12,823 bases of DNA, taken from NCBI GenBank assembly GCA_002718515.1, contig PBEX01000002.1, positions 1,460 to 14,282 of the forward strand. Reading direction: 5' to 3'. The stretch is from Phycisphaerae bacterium (GTDB lineage Bacteria; Planctomycetota; Phycisphaerae; Phycisphaerales; SM1A02). The position numbers were made by a program, and so were the translations under genes. Each line of letters starts with the position of its first letter. Position 1 is the first letter of the stretch. The notes under the pieces were generated by a model. The model was not told the origin of the DNA and did no database searches. It saw nothing but the letters and a program-made list of their open reading frames with translations. Below are positions 1-8,120 of this stretch, in pieces.

Positions 1-128
1 GAAGGCTGGATTCATTCGTATACAGCGATTTGGGAAGCGGAGCTGCCAGTCGGCTGACGGCATCGGATGAATCGGTAGCGGTCTAGCTCCGGCAGCTCTC
101 TCCTCGGAATCGTCTCCTTGGAAAAATC
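1..128. other. Region after the operon end, no supported gene
   Basis: All three plus-strand frames enter open from the left edge and stop at 57, 71 and 86, so the 3' end of a plus-strand gene could end here, but there is nothing to choose among them. On the minus strand a short frame starts with ATG at 63 and runs off the edge (21 codons) without a Shine-Dalgarno. An 8-bp inverted repeat, GAGCTGCC (40-47) and GGCAGCTC (91-98), has a 43-nt loop and no T-run, so it is at best a weak terminator candidate. Confidence 0.4.
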
Positions 129-1844
129 CTATGATTGTGAGTCAAACGTTGACCGAGCCTTCTCTGCCTCGAGCTTGATCTCCTCAATTGAACCTAAAAC
201 AGCTTCATTTGTGTCTGCGGCCGAGATGGAAAGTGGAGCCAGATAGATTAGAGCTTGGTGCCTGGGGCTTAGCCCGACTCTTCCTCTGAGTCTAGGGTTC
301 GCGCTGTACTCCATCATTTGCAAGAGGGTGCCTTTCGGGATTTTTCGAGCTTTGGGCGTTGGCCATTTCGCCGTGGATTTTTTCGCGCCGAGATCATGGA
401 GTTTAACAATTGCAGATACTGCGATTTGCCCTTGGGATCCTACGGATAAGAAGAGAAGTTCGACTTCCTGATCTGTTTCGCAAATGACGTCATCAAAGGA
501 GATGGGTCTTACGTTCCAAGAAAAACGGGCGCACAATGCCTCGAAAGCCGGGTCCGGTCGGGCCCAAACGTGAGGTGTCCTGAACAGAAACTCCCCGCCA
601 ACCGAGATCGCTTTGCGATCTTCTTCTATTTCTTGAACCGAGAGTTGGGGTCTAGTCTGGCTAAGCTCCAAGTCCGATATCAATCCATCAGCCAAAACAC
701 TCATCCACTTGTTTACAACGGGTGCGTCTTGAGTACCGGGCGGAAACTTCTGCTCCGTCGTCAGGCTCCGCAGGCCACTGCGGAGTGCTCCTAAGAGGGC
801 TGCTGCTGTCCTGACGTGTTCTCCCACCTGTAGTGGACCGTCTTCGGATCGATCGGAATCCAACACTTGAGACAGATCACCGTCTCGCATCAGCATGTAC
901 ATCACTGCACGAAACTCAATTCCTTTGTCGTCGCTCAGTCTTGGTATGTCACCCACAGCCCTTATTGCGGCCTCGGTCTTTTCCCTCCACTTCTTCAAGG
1001 TCTCTTGGTCTTCTGCACCCAACGACGGTTCAGCCCCCAGGGCTTCAAGTAGGTTGTCCAAGATTTCTTCCGCGGGCCAGCCCTTTGACAGCGGGTATTG
1101 CTCTACGACGAGGTTGGCGAAACGCCCGATGAGTAAAGCTCCAAGGTATGTGCTTGGGGCTGCCTCTCCACCCCATGCACCGCGAATGATGTGCTCAAAC
1201 CAATCGCCCTCAGCTGACTCCTCAATATTGGGCTTTTGCCAGGCGAGTGTGAAACGCTCGGCCCAGCTAGGATCAGCCGTTGAAATTCTGGGCAGGACGG
1301 CTTTCACGGCAGCGATTGCGTCGGCCCTTCTCAGTAATTCTGGCTGTCGCGCTACGCCCCCGGATCCTCTTGAGAAGTCAACGGGCTCGCCCGTAAACAG
1401 CTCGGGTTCGACTGTCAAAGGCAAGCCCAGCGCTTCTATGTTCACATCTGAAAACGGAGAGTGCCGGAAATCGTCTAACTCACTCTGGTCTTGAAAGACA
1501 AAACCTTCCACATCCGACAGGGTCAGATAGTCACTTGATGCAGAGGGTTCGCGTACCCGAATAGCGATAGGAAAGGCATTACGGCGCTCTCCGTTGCGGA
1601 TTTTTTCTACCCAGTTCGTTGGAATCCTTCCGACACATGTCACTAGACGCTCAACTGACTCTTCGTCGAAGATCGATAGACCCGATGGTTCACCCCAAGA
1701 CGGGGGAAGTAGACATCCTCGACCGAGCAGAGGACCGATTGACCAATTGCTAGACAGGACGGTCGGGGTTTCCTCGGTCACATCGGGTGTTTCATCGCGC
1801 AAAGTCCTGAAGAGATCTGGCTCATACGCATCGTGAGGATTCAT
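129..1844 (-). CDS. Uncharacterised protein ending the defence operon
   Basis: The protein has 571 residues, from an ATG that overlaps the preceding stop (ATGA) to a TAG at 131-129. I recognise no family, Walker motif, nuclease or methylase motif, cysteine cluster or membrane segment. It is acidic overall. An N-terminal part (about 30-160) looks like mixed strands, a middle part (about 165-370) looks mainly helical, and the last third has a strand-rich piece ('VELLFLSVGSQGQIAVSAI') followed by a basic stretch ('KKSTAKWPTPKARKIPKG') that could touch nucleic acid. Position and coupling tie it to the UvrD-like ATPase, so an adaptor, effector or specificity subunit is possible. This is inference from context only. 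Classical DISARM class 2 also carries a poorly understood protein (DrmE), but I see no basis to equate them. Confidence 0.85.
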   Translation of the reverse strand: MNPHDAYEPDLFRTLRDETPDVTEETPTVLSSNWSIGPLLGRGCLLPPSWGEPSGLSIFDEESVERLVTCVGRIPTNWVEKIRNGERRNAFPIAIRVREPSASSDYLTLSDVEGFVFQDQSELDDFRHSPFSDVNIEALGLPLTVEPELFTGEPVDFSRGSGGVARQPELLRRADAIAAVKAVLPRISTADPSWAERFTLAWQKPNIEESAEGDWFEHIIRGAWGGEAAPSTYLGALLIGRFANLVVEQYPLSKGWPAEEILDNLLEALGAEPSLGAEDQETLKKWREKTEAAIRAVGDIPRLSDDKGIEFRAVMYMLMRDGDLSQVLDSDRSEDGPLQVGEHVRTAAALLGALRSGLRSLTTEQKFPPGTQDAPVVNKWMSVLADGLISDLELSQTRPQLSVQEIEEDRKAISVGGEFLFRTPHVWARPDPAFEALCARFSWNVRPISFDDVICETDQEVELLFLSVGSQGQIAVSAIVKLHDLGAKKSTAKWPTPKARKIPKGTLLQMMEYSANPRLRGRVGLSPRHQALIYLAPLSISAADTNEAVLGSIEEIKLEAEKARSTFDSQS

Positions 1845-3043
1845 TCGCCCTCTTCCTTCAGTAGGGGAGGTTTTGGTAGCAAGTTGATCACGGGCGCCTC
1901 ACGGTCACGGTCACCGTCACCCTCACTTACCATCATCGTGAGCCGAGTTCGCGCCCGTGAGCACATGACGTAGAGCTCCATTCTTAGCTTTTCGTTGTTG
2001 TCTGCGCCCACCGAGAGTTTCTGTAACTCAGGGAGGAATACAGCGTCGAACTCCAATCCCTTCGAACTGGCGAAGCACAGTACCGTGACGGCGGGTTCAT
2101 CGAACCTTAGCGCGTCAGCCATCTCCCTTGGCCCCAATTGGTTCTGTCTATCGCCCTTGGACGTATAGGTCTGGACCTTCTTATCGCCGAGGCGGAATTT
2201 GAGTTTGTTGTAGAGTTTTTTTCGCGTTGGGTCAGCCTGCACCAAGACGCCTATCTCGTGCCGATCGTTGTAGGTGGCGTACTTCACAATCCGCTCCACG
2301 CACTCGTTTAGGTCCTTCGTTCGAACCAACAAGGGCGTATCTCCTGATCTTGCAGGCAGCTCAGGTTTTCCTGATGGTAATCCGACATAGAAATGGGCTG
2401 CGACCTTAGCGATTTCTTTAGTGTTCCGATAATTTTTCTTCAAATAATAGATGTCCTCGCTAACGAGGATGTGCGCGTTCCGGATCTGATCTATCGTCGA
2501 ATTGTAGTCTTTAATCCGCTGATTCTCGTCCGCTAGGATCATCAAGGAGGGTGGGTTTTTGTGCTCGGCAAAGATTACTTTTTGAAACAACGCCAAGAGG
2601 GCGTGCGCGGATTTGTGAAAATCTTGAGCTTCGTCAAGGATCACATGCCCCCAGTGCCCGTTCCTCAATAAGCGATCAGGATTTGTCTGTCTGATTCTCT
2701 TGGCGTTCTCAGCTGCTCCTGCGTAATCATAAATAAACTGTGGCCGTCTATCTTCTTCCCGCCTAACCTGTATCCTGGGGAAGTTGTTGCCGGTGGCACT
2801 CCGCCACCAACGCCCCAACCAAGTGAGAAAAGTCTCTGAGTCTCCCGTGAAACTGCGAAGTACCTGGTTGAACATCAGTAGAGTCGCGGGCTGCTTCATC
2901 TCGCTGAGCTGATCAGCTCTGAAACGGGCCACGACTGTCTTTCCAGTACCAGGGGGCCCAACTACTAGACAGGTACCTTCTGATCTCGCGAAGCAGATCT
3001 CTTTCTGCTCTTTGCTGAGCTCCGAGAGCTTTGGCATTCTCAT
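1841..3043 (-). CDS. Compact UvrD-like superfamily 1 ATPase/helicase
   Basis: The protein has 400 residues, short for a full UvrD/Rep helicase. Motifs in order: 'LSKEQKEI' (9-16, Q-motif region), Walker A 'GPPGTGKT' (29-36), Walker B 'ILDEAQD' (135-141), 'LADENQRI' (170-177, motif III), 'LKKNYRNTKEIA' (201-212, motif IV), 'SSKGLEFDAVF' (326-336, motif V) and 'LYVMCSRARTRL' (357-368, motif VI). All key ATPase residues appear present, but the large 1B/2B insertions seem reduced. It may therefore work as a DNA-dependent ATPase or switch rather than a processive helicase. It does not match DrmC, DrmD (SNF2) or DrmE. The ATG overlaps the drmB stop (ATGA) with no clear Shine-Dalgarno; a second ATG at 3037 is possible. 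The C-terminus is charged and partly encoded by a GTGACC-like microrepeat. It overlaps the following 571-aa gene by ATGA, suggesting that those two products act together. Confidence 0.87.
   Translation of the reverse strand: MRMPKLSELSKEQKEICFARSEGTCLVVGPPGTGKTVVARFRADQLSEMKQPATLLMFNQVLRSFTGDSETFLTWLGRWWRSATGNNFPRIQVRREEDRRPQFIYDYAGAAENAKRIRQTNPDRLLRNGHWGHVILDEAQDFHKSAHALLALFQKVIFAEHKNPPSLMILADENQRIKDYNSTIDQIRNAHILVSEDIYYLKKNYRNTKEIAKVAAHFYVGLPSGKPELPARSGDTPLLVRTKDLNECVERIVKYATYNDRHEIGVLVQADPTRKKLYNKLKFRLGDKKVQTYTSKGDRQNQLGPREMADALRFDEPAVTVLCFASSKGLEFDAVFLPELQKLSVGADNNEKLRMELYVMCSRARTRLTMMVSEGDGDRDREAPVINLLPKPPLLKEEGE
1854..1858 (-). promoter_or_regulatory. Ribosome binding site of the 571-aa gene
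   Basis: AAGGA on the minus strand lies 9 nt before the ATG at 1844-1842, within the last codons of the UvrD-like gene. A second purine run, GAGGG (1848-1852), is closer. The site supports this start. Confidence 0.6.
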
Positions 3044-4893
3044 GAGACTAAGTCCGAGAAGAAACCCTCAACGCCATTCCGCTCTCGATTTCCCACGAGC
3101 ACCATCCGGTCCAGTAATCCATTCATCTCAGTGCAGCTGGTCTCTGCGGTAAGAGAGCAGGCGTGGCAGGCAGCGAGGTTTGTTTTTCCTGGTCCTCTAC
3201 CCCTAAGCTCTCCGCATACCGGGTCATTGGAGCACCACGCCGCGCGGAGAATTGCCGCATGGACAGTCTTCTCCAATCTCTCTTGCGAGCCCTGTCTAAC
3301 CAGCCCACCCAAAGACCCTTCGGAATCTCCATGGGCCGTGTAAATAAGCACGCCTGCCTTATCCGAGGACACGTATAGGCGTTCTCTCAAGGAAGCCGAC
3401 GTGTAACCGCATTCATAGCAAAGCTCTCGGATCAATAGATGGGAGAGCGTGTGGATCAATACGAACCGGTGCAGAAAGTCTCTGCGGTAGGCATAGCGAG
3501 CCGTAAACTCATCTGGCTTACTCAGGAGGGCATCAATCTCACCGAATCTCTTCTCCAACGCTTTGCGCTGACTGGTTTCCCATTTCTTGATCCTTGCCTC
3601 GTCGAATTGCAGGAAGATCCCCTCTCCGAACACTTCGATTGCAGGAAGCCAGTTCGGACGATCTTTACCAAGGTTCGGGTGGACGAGCTTGCCGTCAGGG
3701 GTAACACGTCGAAAGCCGGTAAACGCTCTAACCTCACGAAGTCTTTCGACTAGGTGGACCCCCGAACAGAACTCCCTCAAGAGTGAGCCTGACCGAATGT
3801 CTTCTTCAGATTTTCGAATCGGAGCATCGGGATCGTTCAGGCCCACCTCTCCCGGATGTGAGAGCACGTTCCATTCGTCTTCCAGAATTTGTTCGGGTGT
3901 GACAGGTATAGCCTCTTCTTCCTGTCCTTCATTAGTTATCAACCAGTCCAGCTGCGCGATGTATTCTTCTTTCGTCACTACCTCTTCTCGTGGGTAGTCG
4001 GTTCTCAAGGTCTGCGTTGCTGCACGACTGAGAGCCTCAGCTAGGTCGCGTTGCGCCGGGTATTCTAGATAGTCCGCATTTTTCTTCCGCTCAATAAAGT
4101 CTCGAATCACTTTTTCCCGCACAGGCCGCTCACCATCCAAGATTCGAATGTCTAGAGCCGATTCAATGGCAGAGTAGTGAACAGCAGTCTGGCTCCTCTG
4201 GAGCACATGCAGGGGCTTGTCACACGGCTGTTGGTTCTTAAAAGGCTCCCAAGGCTGAAGCCCGTTACAGCGCTGATTCATCCTTCGTGCACCGTTGTCT
4301 CCGAGTAGACCTTCGATGGATGAATGCGCTCCACACGTGGTGCATTCAATCCTGACCCCTCGTAGTGATGCCCCACCACTGCCCGTCGAATAGAATCTCA
4401 ATCTGGCGCGTTTAGGGTCGCAGATCGAACCGCCACCCTTATTCAGGTGGGCCCACATATACCAGTTTACATCGGTCAAATGACCATCGCTGCACGCAGC
4501 CACGTACCTCATCGGAACCAGTATTATGTCTTTGGCTTGGCAATTTTGTGACCTGCACTTTGGTGAGCCTCCCTTTAAGTCTGACTCATCATCCCGCGTC
4601 CATCTCACCATCATTCCGCATACGGGACAGAACAGCCACCGAGGGAAACGCGTTACTAGAATGCCTGGACTGTACGACTTCTCTGTCGGCGCAAGTCTGA
4701 AACCATCATGCGCCCCGAGTTGGCGCTCAAGGCGTTTGAGTCGTATACGATTATCGGGGCTGCTCGTCCAACCTACATTCCTCTGACTCGTGTCCATAAC
4801 GACGAAGCATTCTTGTCCGTGGTCAAGAATGGCACCTGGTCCATAGGGCTGAACGGCGTCGGAACGCCTGAGTGTTCTGGAGTGAGCGGACAT
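3040..4893 (-). CDS. drmB: DrmB, DUF1998-domain DISARM protein
   Basis: The protein has 617 residues. The N-terminus has the DrmB opening 'RRSDAVQPYGPGAILD' (9-24) and 'FPRWLFCPVCG' (83-93). Cys89, Cys92, Cys113 and Cys118 look like one zinc site; Cys184 and Cys187 may belong to another. The C-terminal DUF1998 domain (about 475-600) has 'HTLSHLLIREL' (481-491), 'GYTSASLRERLY' (496-507), 'GVLIYTAHGDSEGSLGGLV' (514-532), 'WCSNDPVC' (553-560), 'AACHACSL' (574-581) and 'NGLLDRMVL' (591-599). In DISARM, DrmB binds DrmA and activates DNA loading; a nuclease activity is not expected. The middle (about 255-350) is charged and helical. The start overlaps drmA by 1 bp and the TGA overlaps the next gene's ATG (ATGA). 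The other DUF1998 home, Druantia DruE, is a much larger helicase fusion, so it does not fit. Confidence 0.94.
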   Translation of the reverse strand: MSAHSRTLRRSDAVQPYGPGAILDHGQECFVVMDTSQRNVGWTSSPDNRIRLKRLERQLGAHDGFRLAPTEKSYSPGILVTRFPRWLFCPVCGMMVRWTRDDESDLKGGSPKCRSQNCQAKDIILVPMRYVAACSDGHLTDVNWYMWAHLNKGGGSICDPKRARLRFYSTGSGGASLRGVRIECTTCGAHSSIEGLLGDNGARRMNQRCNGLQPWEPFKNQQPCDKPLHVLQRSQTAVHYSAIESALDIRILDGERPVREKVIRDFIERKKNADYLEYPAQRDLAEALSRAATQTLRTDYPREEVVTKEEYIAQLDWLITNEGQEEEAIPVTPEQILEDEWNVLSHPGEVGLNDPDAPIRKSEEDIRSGSLLREFCSGVHLVERLREVRAFTGFRRVTPDGKLVHPNLGKDRPNWLPAIEVFGEGIFLQFDEARIKKWETSQRKALEKRFGEIDALLSKPDEFTARYAYRRDFLHRFVLIHTLSHLLIRELCYECGYTSASLRERLYVSSDKAGVLIYTAHGDSEGSLGGLVRQGSQERLEKTVHAAILRAAWCSNDPVCGELRGRGPGKTNLAACHACSLTAETSCTEMNGLLDRMVLVGNRERNGVEGFFSDLVS

Positions 4894-7800
4894 TAACCGG
4901 CCCCTACTACGTTGAAGCGGGTCTCACCGTCCACATGTCGGAAGCTGTGGAGAGTGGGCCACAGTCCATCTGCGCTGCACTCCGGCATTCCATCAAGCAA
5001 CGCAACGAACTGGGGGTCAGGGTCGAAGCTCAGAGGTCTTCCGACCCGCTCTGCCTTAGCAACCTCATCCAACCATTGTTCGATCAGGTGATCAAGATGT
5101 TGAATGGTCTCAGCTTTTTCACTGGGAAGACACGCATCCCCGATTCTTCGTCGAAGCGTCTCAATTACAGACCTCTGGTTCCTGTCTTCAGGATCAAAAT
5201 ATCCAGCATCTCTGCCGTTGTCCCATCCCATTGACTGTCGCAGGGCAAGGACCAGTGCAGCATGCAGCGTTCTTTTCCGCGCAGGCTCCGCAAATGGTGT
5301 GACCGAACTCGGCTCGACAGCTTTATAGAGTGCCATGTGGTATGCTTGGAAATCTTCAAAGTGTGATCGGTCTCGAGGTCGGTTAGGGGAATAAAGGGTG
5401 ACCACTACTCCGGGCGGTCGCTTCGGGTCTCGTCCAACGCGACTAGTGGCCTGGATATACTCAGCCGTTGTTTTTGGTTGACTCTTCATGATCATCAAGC
5501 CCAGTCGCCCGACATCAATCCCTACCGAAAGCATATTGGTGCACGCGACCATGTCGATCACCGATTTATCCGGATAGCGGACCTGCAGCCTTTCTAGGGC
5601 CCTGGTGACCTCTGGTCCTTTCAGATTCGCTGACAGTTCCTCCACGGATTCGAAGGTTCGTTTGTTTTTTTCGTTCTTGTCTTTCTCAAGCACGGAAAGA
5701 CGCTTGTCGACGTCATCTCTGACCATCGTGGTGGTTTTTCCTAGCTCCCTCCGACTGTTGTGATAGATCACTTGAGTCCAGTAACTGTCTCTTTCGACAT
5801 GGCCGGGTGGTGCTACAGCCCCCGCCGCTGAAGCGGCCGCAGCCGAAACCGATACCAGGCTCGTAAGTATCGAATAGGGACCCTGGGACATTACTCCAAT
5901 GTAGGTCCGGCCGGGCGAATCCGTGTCCCTCCTAGTGAAATAGGCATCATCGGCATCCAGTCCGGTTGGTGGGAAGACCGATGCGGACCTTCCGTAGAGA
6001 GCCCTGCATTGGTCTTCAGCTCTCTGGATCGTTGCGGTCGCGGCCAAGTATTTTGGCACGATACCCGCTTCTCGAATGACCGTCTCTATCCCCGCCTCAT
6101 AACCTCCGGCAATGGTACCGAGGGGTCCATTGATGAGATGAAGTTCATCTTGGATGATCAAGCTAGGTGGAAGCTTATCCGGATTAAGTGAGCCGAACAT
6201 TTTACGCGGTTCCGCCTTCCAAGCCAGCTGTGCGAATTTGTCTATGGTGCCTATTACGAAAGTCGGTGGGTTTTGGAAGAGGTCATCATCTACCATCGAC
6301 ACCGGAATTTCTCCATGGAGTGAGCACTGATCGTCAGGACAGTGAAGTCGGAAGCGCGTCGGCGACACGTCCACACCGTATGCCTCTCTCCGTGAGTTGC
6401 GTTCAGGTACTATACGCGTGCCACAACGGGGGCAAGCCGACAAGAGGAACGGGTTTTCAGGTCGATTTTCATCGAGCAAGGTCTCAAGTCGCTGCATCGC
6501 TCCGGGACTTCGTTCACTGTCTTGATCTAAGCGATTTGGGCTGGTAGTGCTTCCGACCCAGAGCCCCAGCCGAAACGGATCTTCCCCCAAGTCGTTCATT
6601 GATCTCCGGATAACTTCCATGGCGGAAATCAGGCCGGAACATCTCTCAAACTGCTGAGACGTCAAAAGACGAAGTGTGTAGCGCATCAGGACTGCAGTTC
6701 CAGAGTCCTCGTATCTCAGACGCCTCCGAAACATTTCGAATGCGGCGACCGCTAAATACGCTTCCGTCTTCCCGCCACCGGTGGGGAACCAAAGAAGGTC
6801 TACGAGCTCGCGATCCTCTGACGTATCATTGGAAACCGACTCCAGAACAGCTAGCTGAAAAGCCAGTTGGAAAGGTCGCCAACGATGCGAACCGGTCGGA
6901 GGTTTCTGCACCCACCCGTCCCCTACTTCGGTTCTAGCATCGCCGACATCACAAGGCTCATCGCCTCGTTGATTATTCCACGAAAACTGTCCGAGAATAG
7001 CCAGCTGAGCCAGCCGAAACGCCCGTCGAGGTGTCGGGTCCGAAGAAGAGGTGAGATGGTCGACACCCTTTCTCATTCTCGCCACAGCCATTTTCTGCTT
7101 CTCTACGATTCGGCGCGCAACTTCAGGCTGCTCTCCACGCTCTGCGTTTTCCTCTTGGTCGCACACCCATGCCTCATAGCGATTGACAAATTTCGTCAGA
7201 GACGATTTGAGGTCTTCAGCGGGTACCTTCTCGTCGGCCAGCCATCCGATATCGAATACTTCGTCGTCCTCTTCCTCTGGACGAGCTTTGTTGGTTGCCC
7301 CCTGAACCTGAACTCGAGGCATGGGCTCGGCGCTGATATTCGAAACTGTTCCGGCTAGTCCCTCTTGAAGGTTCCAAGACGCGGCGCAGCCATGCCCCAC
7401 TCCAAATGATTTGCGAGCTTGATAGATGAAATCCAGCTCCTCATCTTCCGGATGCTTGACACCGATGGCAGCGCTCGGATAGGGGACTACACTTCCTCCA
7501 ATAGGTCGGACGTTGAAACGGCACTGAAAGAGCGACGCTTCCGTACCAGCCTTCCTCGTTTTGCTTTTTGGTACCTGTTTATTGACCAGGGTAACTGTAG
7601 TGAGATAGCCCTGATCGCTGGGACGAAACACTATCACCACGCTGGCGGCGCGATCAAAGATCTGGTGCGCGGTTTCGTGTGTTTCCGATCCTGAGGGTAC
7701 TGGCACTTGAACTAGGCCCGACTCATCAGCTAAAGGAATCCGCTTCCACTGATCCTTCTCGTATTCAGACTTTTGGTCACCAGATTTTTCCTCTTTGTCC

Positions 7801-8117
7801 AAATATGAGTATCTGGCGGCCTCGACTTGAACCTCAAGCACTTCCGCGCTCGAAATCAAGAAAGACACGCCCATTGAGGATGGGAGGCGATCGTAGGCAG
7901 CAGAAACAGCCGGATCCGACTCATCTCCTGAGGTGGAGCCAACTTCACCATCGGCATCCTCACGGAGTACAGTCTCACCTGCGGGATAAAGGATCCCCAG
8001 GGCGTACCGCCACCATGGCTTACCCGAGATCACCTCGGTTTCGCCATCGGCGGGACCTATCAGTTGCCTCTCAATTTCATCCAGGAGAGACTCTTGCATC
8101 CTCTCGGGATTAGTCAT
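4893..8117 (-). CDS. drmA: DrmA-like DISARM helicase (DExH, superfamily 2)
   Basis: This is a large helicase of 1074 residues from the ATG at 8117, or 1075 if the adjacent TTG at 8120 is used. Numbering here counts from the TTG. Residues 1-430 have no motif I recognise. Walker A is 'FPTGGGKTEA' (445-454). A four-cysteine insertion (Cys563, Cys566, Cys594, Cys599) precedes motif II 'DELH' (658-661), and motif III is 'LAATAT' (692-697). The helicase C domain carries 'NMLSVGIDVGRL' (862-873) and 'QATSRVGRD' (890-898), followed by the DrmA-like 'HFEDFQAYHMALYKAV' (920-935). In DISARM, DrmA acts with DrmB to bind DNA, preferring exposed ends, and blocks incoming phage DNA. The adjacent drmB, overlapping by TAATG, is decisive for this call. 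An Ala-rich segment at 759-771 may be a flexible linker. The NERD-helicase stop lies 3 bp upstream of the ATG. Confidence 0.88.
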   Translation of the reverse strand: MTNPERMQESLLDEIERQLIGPADGETEVISGKPWWRYALGILYPAGETVLREDADGEVGSTSGDESDPAVSAAYDRLPSSMGVSFLISSAEVLEVQVEAARYSYLDKEEKSGDQKSEYEKDQWKRIPLADESGLVQVPVPSGSETHETAHQIFDRAASVVIVFRPSDQGYLTTVTLVNKQVPKSKTRKAGTEASLFQCRFNVRPIGGSVVPYPSAAIGVKHPEDEELDFIYQARKSFGVGHGCAASWNLQEGLAGTVSNISAEPMPRVQVQGATNKARPEEEDDEVFDIGWLADEKVPAEDLKSSLTKFVNRYEAWVCDQEENAERGEQPEVARRIVEKQKMAVARMRKGVDHLTSSSDPTPRRAFRLAQLAILGQFSWNNQRGDEPCDVGDARTEVGDGWVQKPPTGSHRWRPFQLAFQLAVLESVSNDTSEDRELVDLLWFPTGGGKTEAYLAVAAFEMFRRRLRYEDSGTAVLMRYTLRLLTSQQFERCSGLISAMEVIRRSMNDLGEDPFRLGLWVGSTTSPNRLDQDSERSPGAMQRLETLLDENRPENPFLLSACPRCGTRIVPERNSRREAYGVDVSPTRFRLHCPDDQCSLHGEIPVSMVDDDLFQNPPTFVIGTIDKFAQLAWKAEPRKMFGSLNPDKLPPSLIIQDELHLINGPLGTIAGGYEAGIETVIREAGIVPKYLAATATIQRAEDQCRALYGRSASVFPPTGLDADDAYFTRRDTDSPGRTYIGVMSQGPYSILTSLVSVSAAAASAAGAVAPPGHVERDSYWTQVIYHNSRRELGKTTTMVRDDVDKRLSVLEKDKNEKNKRTFESVEELSANLKGPEVTRALERLQVRYPDKSVIDMVACTNMLSVGIDVGRLGLMIMKSQPKTTAEYIQATSRVGRDPKRPPGVVVTLYSPNRPRDRSHFEDFQAYHMALYKAVEPSSVTPFAEPARKRTLHAALVLALRQSMGWDNGRDAGYFDPEDRNQRSVIETLRRRIGDACLPSEKAETIQHLDHLIEQWLDEVAKAERVGRPLSFDPDPQFVALLDGMPECSADGLWPTLHSFRHVDGETRFNVVGAG
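4901..4905 (-). promoter_or_regulatory. Ribosome binding site of drmB, inside the end of drmA
   Basis: AGGGG on the minus strand lies 7 nt before the ATG at 4893-4891. The drmA stop and drmB start share one base (TAATG), so this site allows re-initiation as well as direct entry. Confidence 0.65.
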
Positions 8118-8120
8118 CAA

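Noticed and set aside
1..63. Minus-strand frame starting with ATG at 63 and running off the left edge
   Set aside because: There is no ribosome binding site, only 21 codons are visible and no family is recognisable. It might be the start of a further operon gene but cannot be supported.
2..70. Short plus-strand peptide containing 'FIRIQRFG', reminiscent of the 'IQRFG' stretch of IS91-family transposases
   Set aside because: Only a few residues match and the frame then diverges and stops; too little to call a transposase remnant.
40..98. Inverted repeat GAGCTGCC/GGCAGCTC as a transcription terminator for the operon
   Set aside because: The loop is 43 nt and no T-run follows on the minus strand, so it does not meet the usual form of an intrinsic terminator.
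895..1494. 199-codon open frame on the plus strand
   Set aside because: It lies wholly inside the 571-aa gene on the other strand, has Ser/Pro/Arg-rich antisense-like composition and no recognisable domain; it is a shadow frame.
6867..7358. 163-codon open frame on the plus strand
   Set aside because: It is antisense to drmA with no domain or ribosome site; the minus-strand frame is continuous and has family motifs elsewhere.
3040..8120. Druantia (DruE-type DUF1998 helicase)
   Set aside because: Here the helicase and DUF1998 are on separate proteins with DrmA and DrmB motifs, whereas DruE is one large fused protein; no other Druantia gene is visible.
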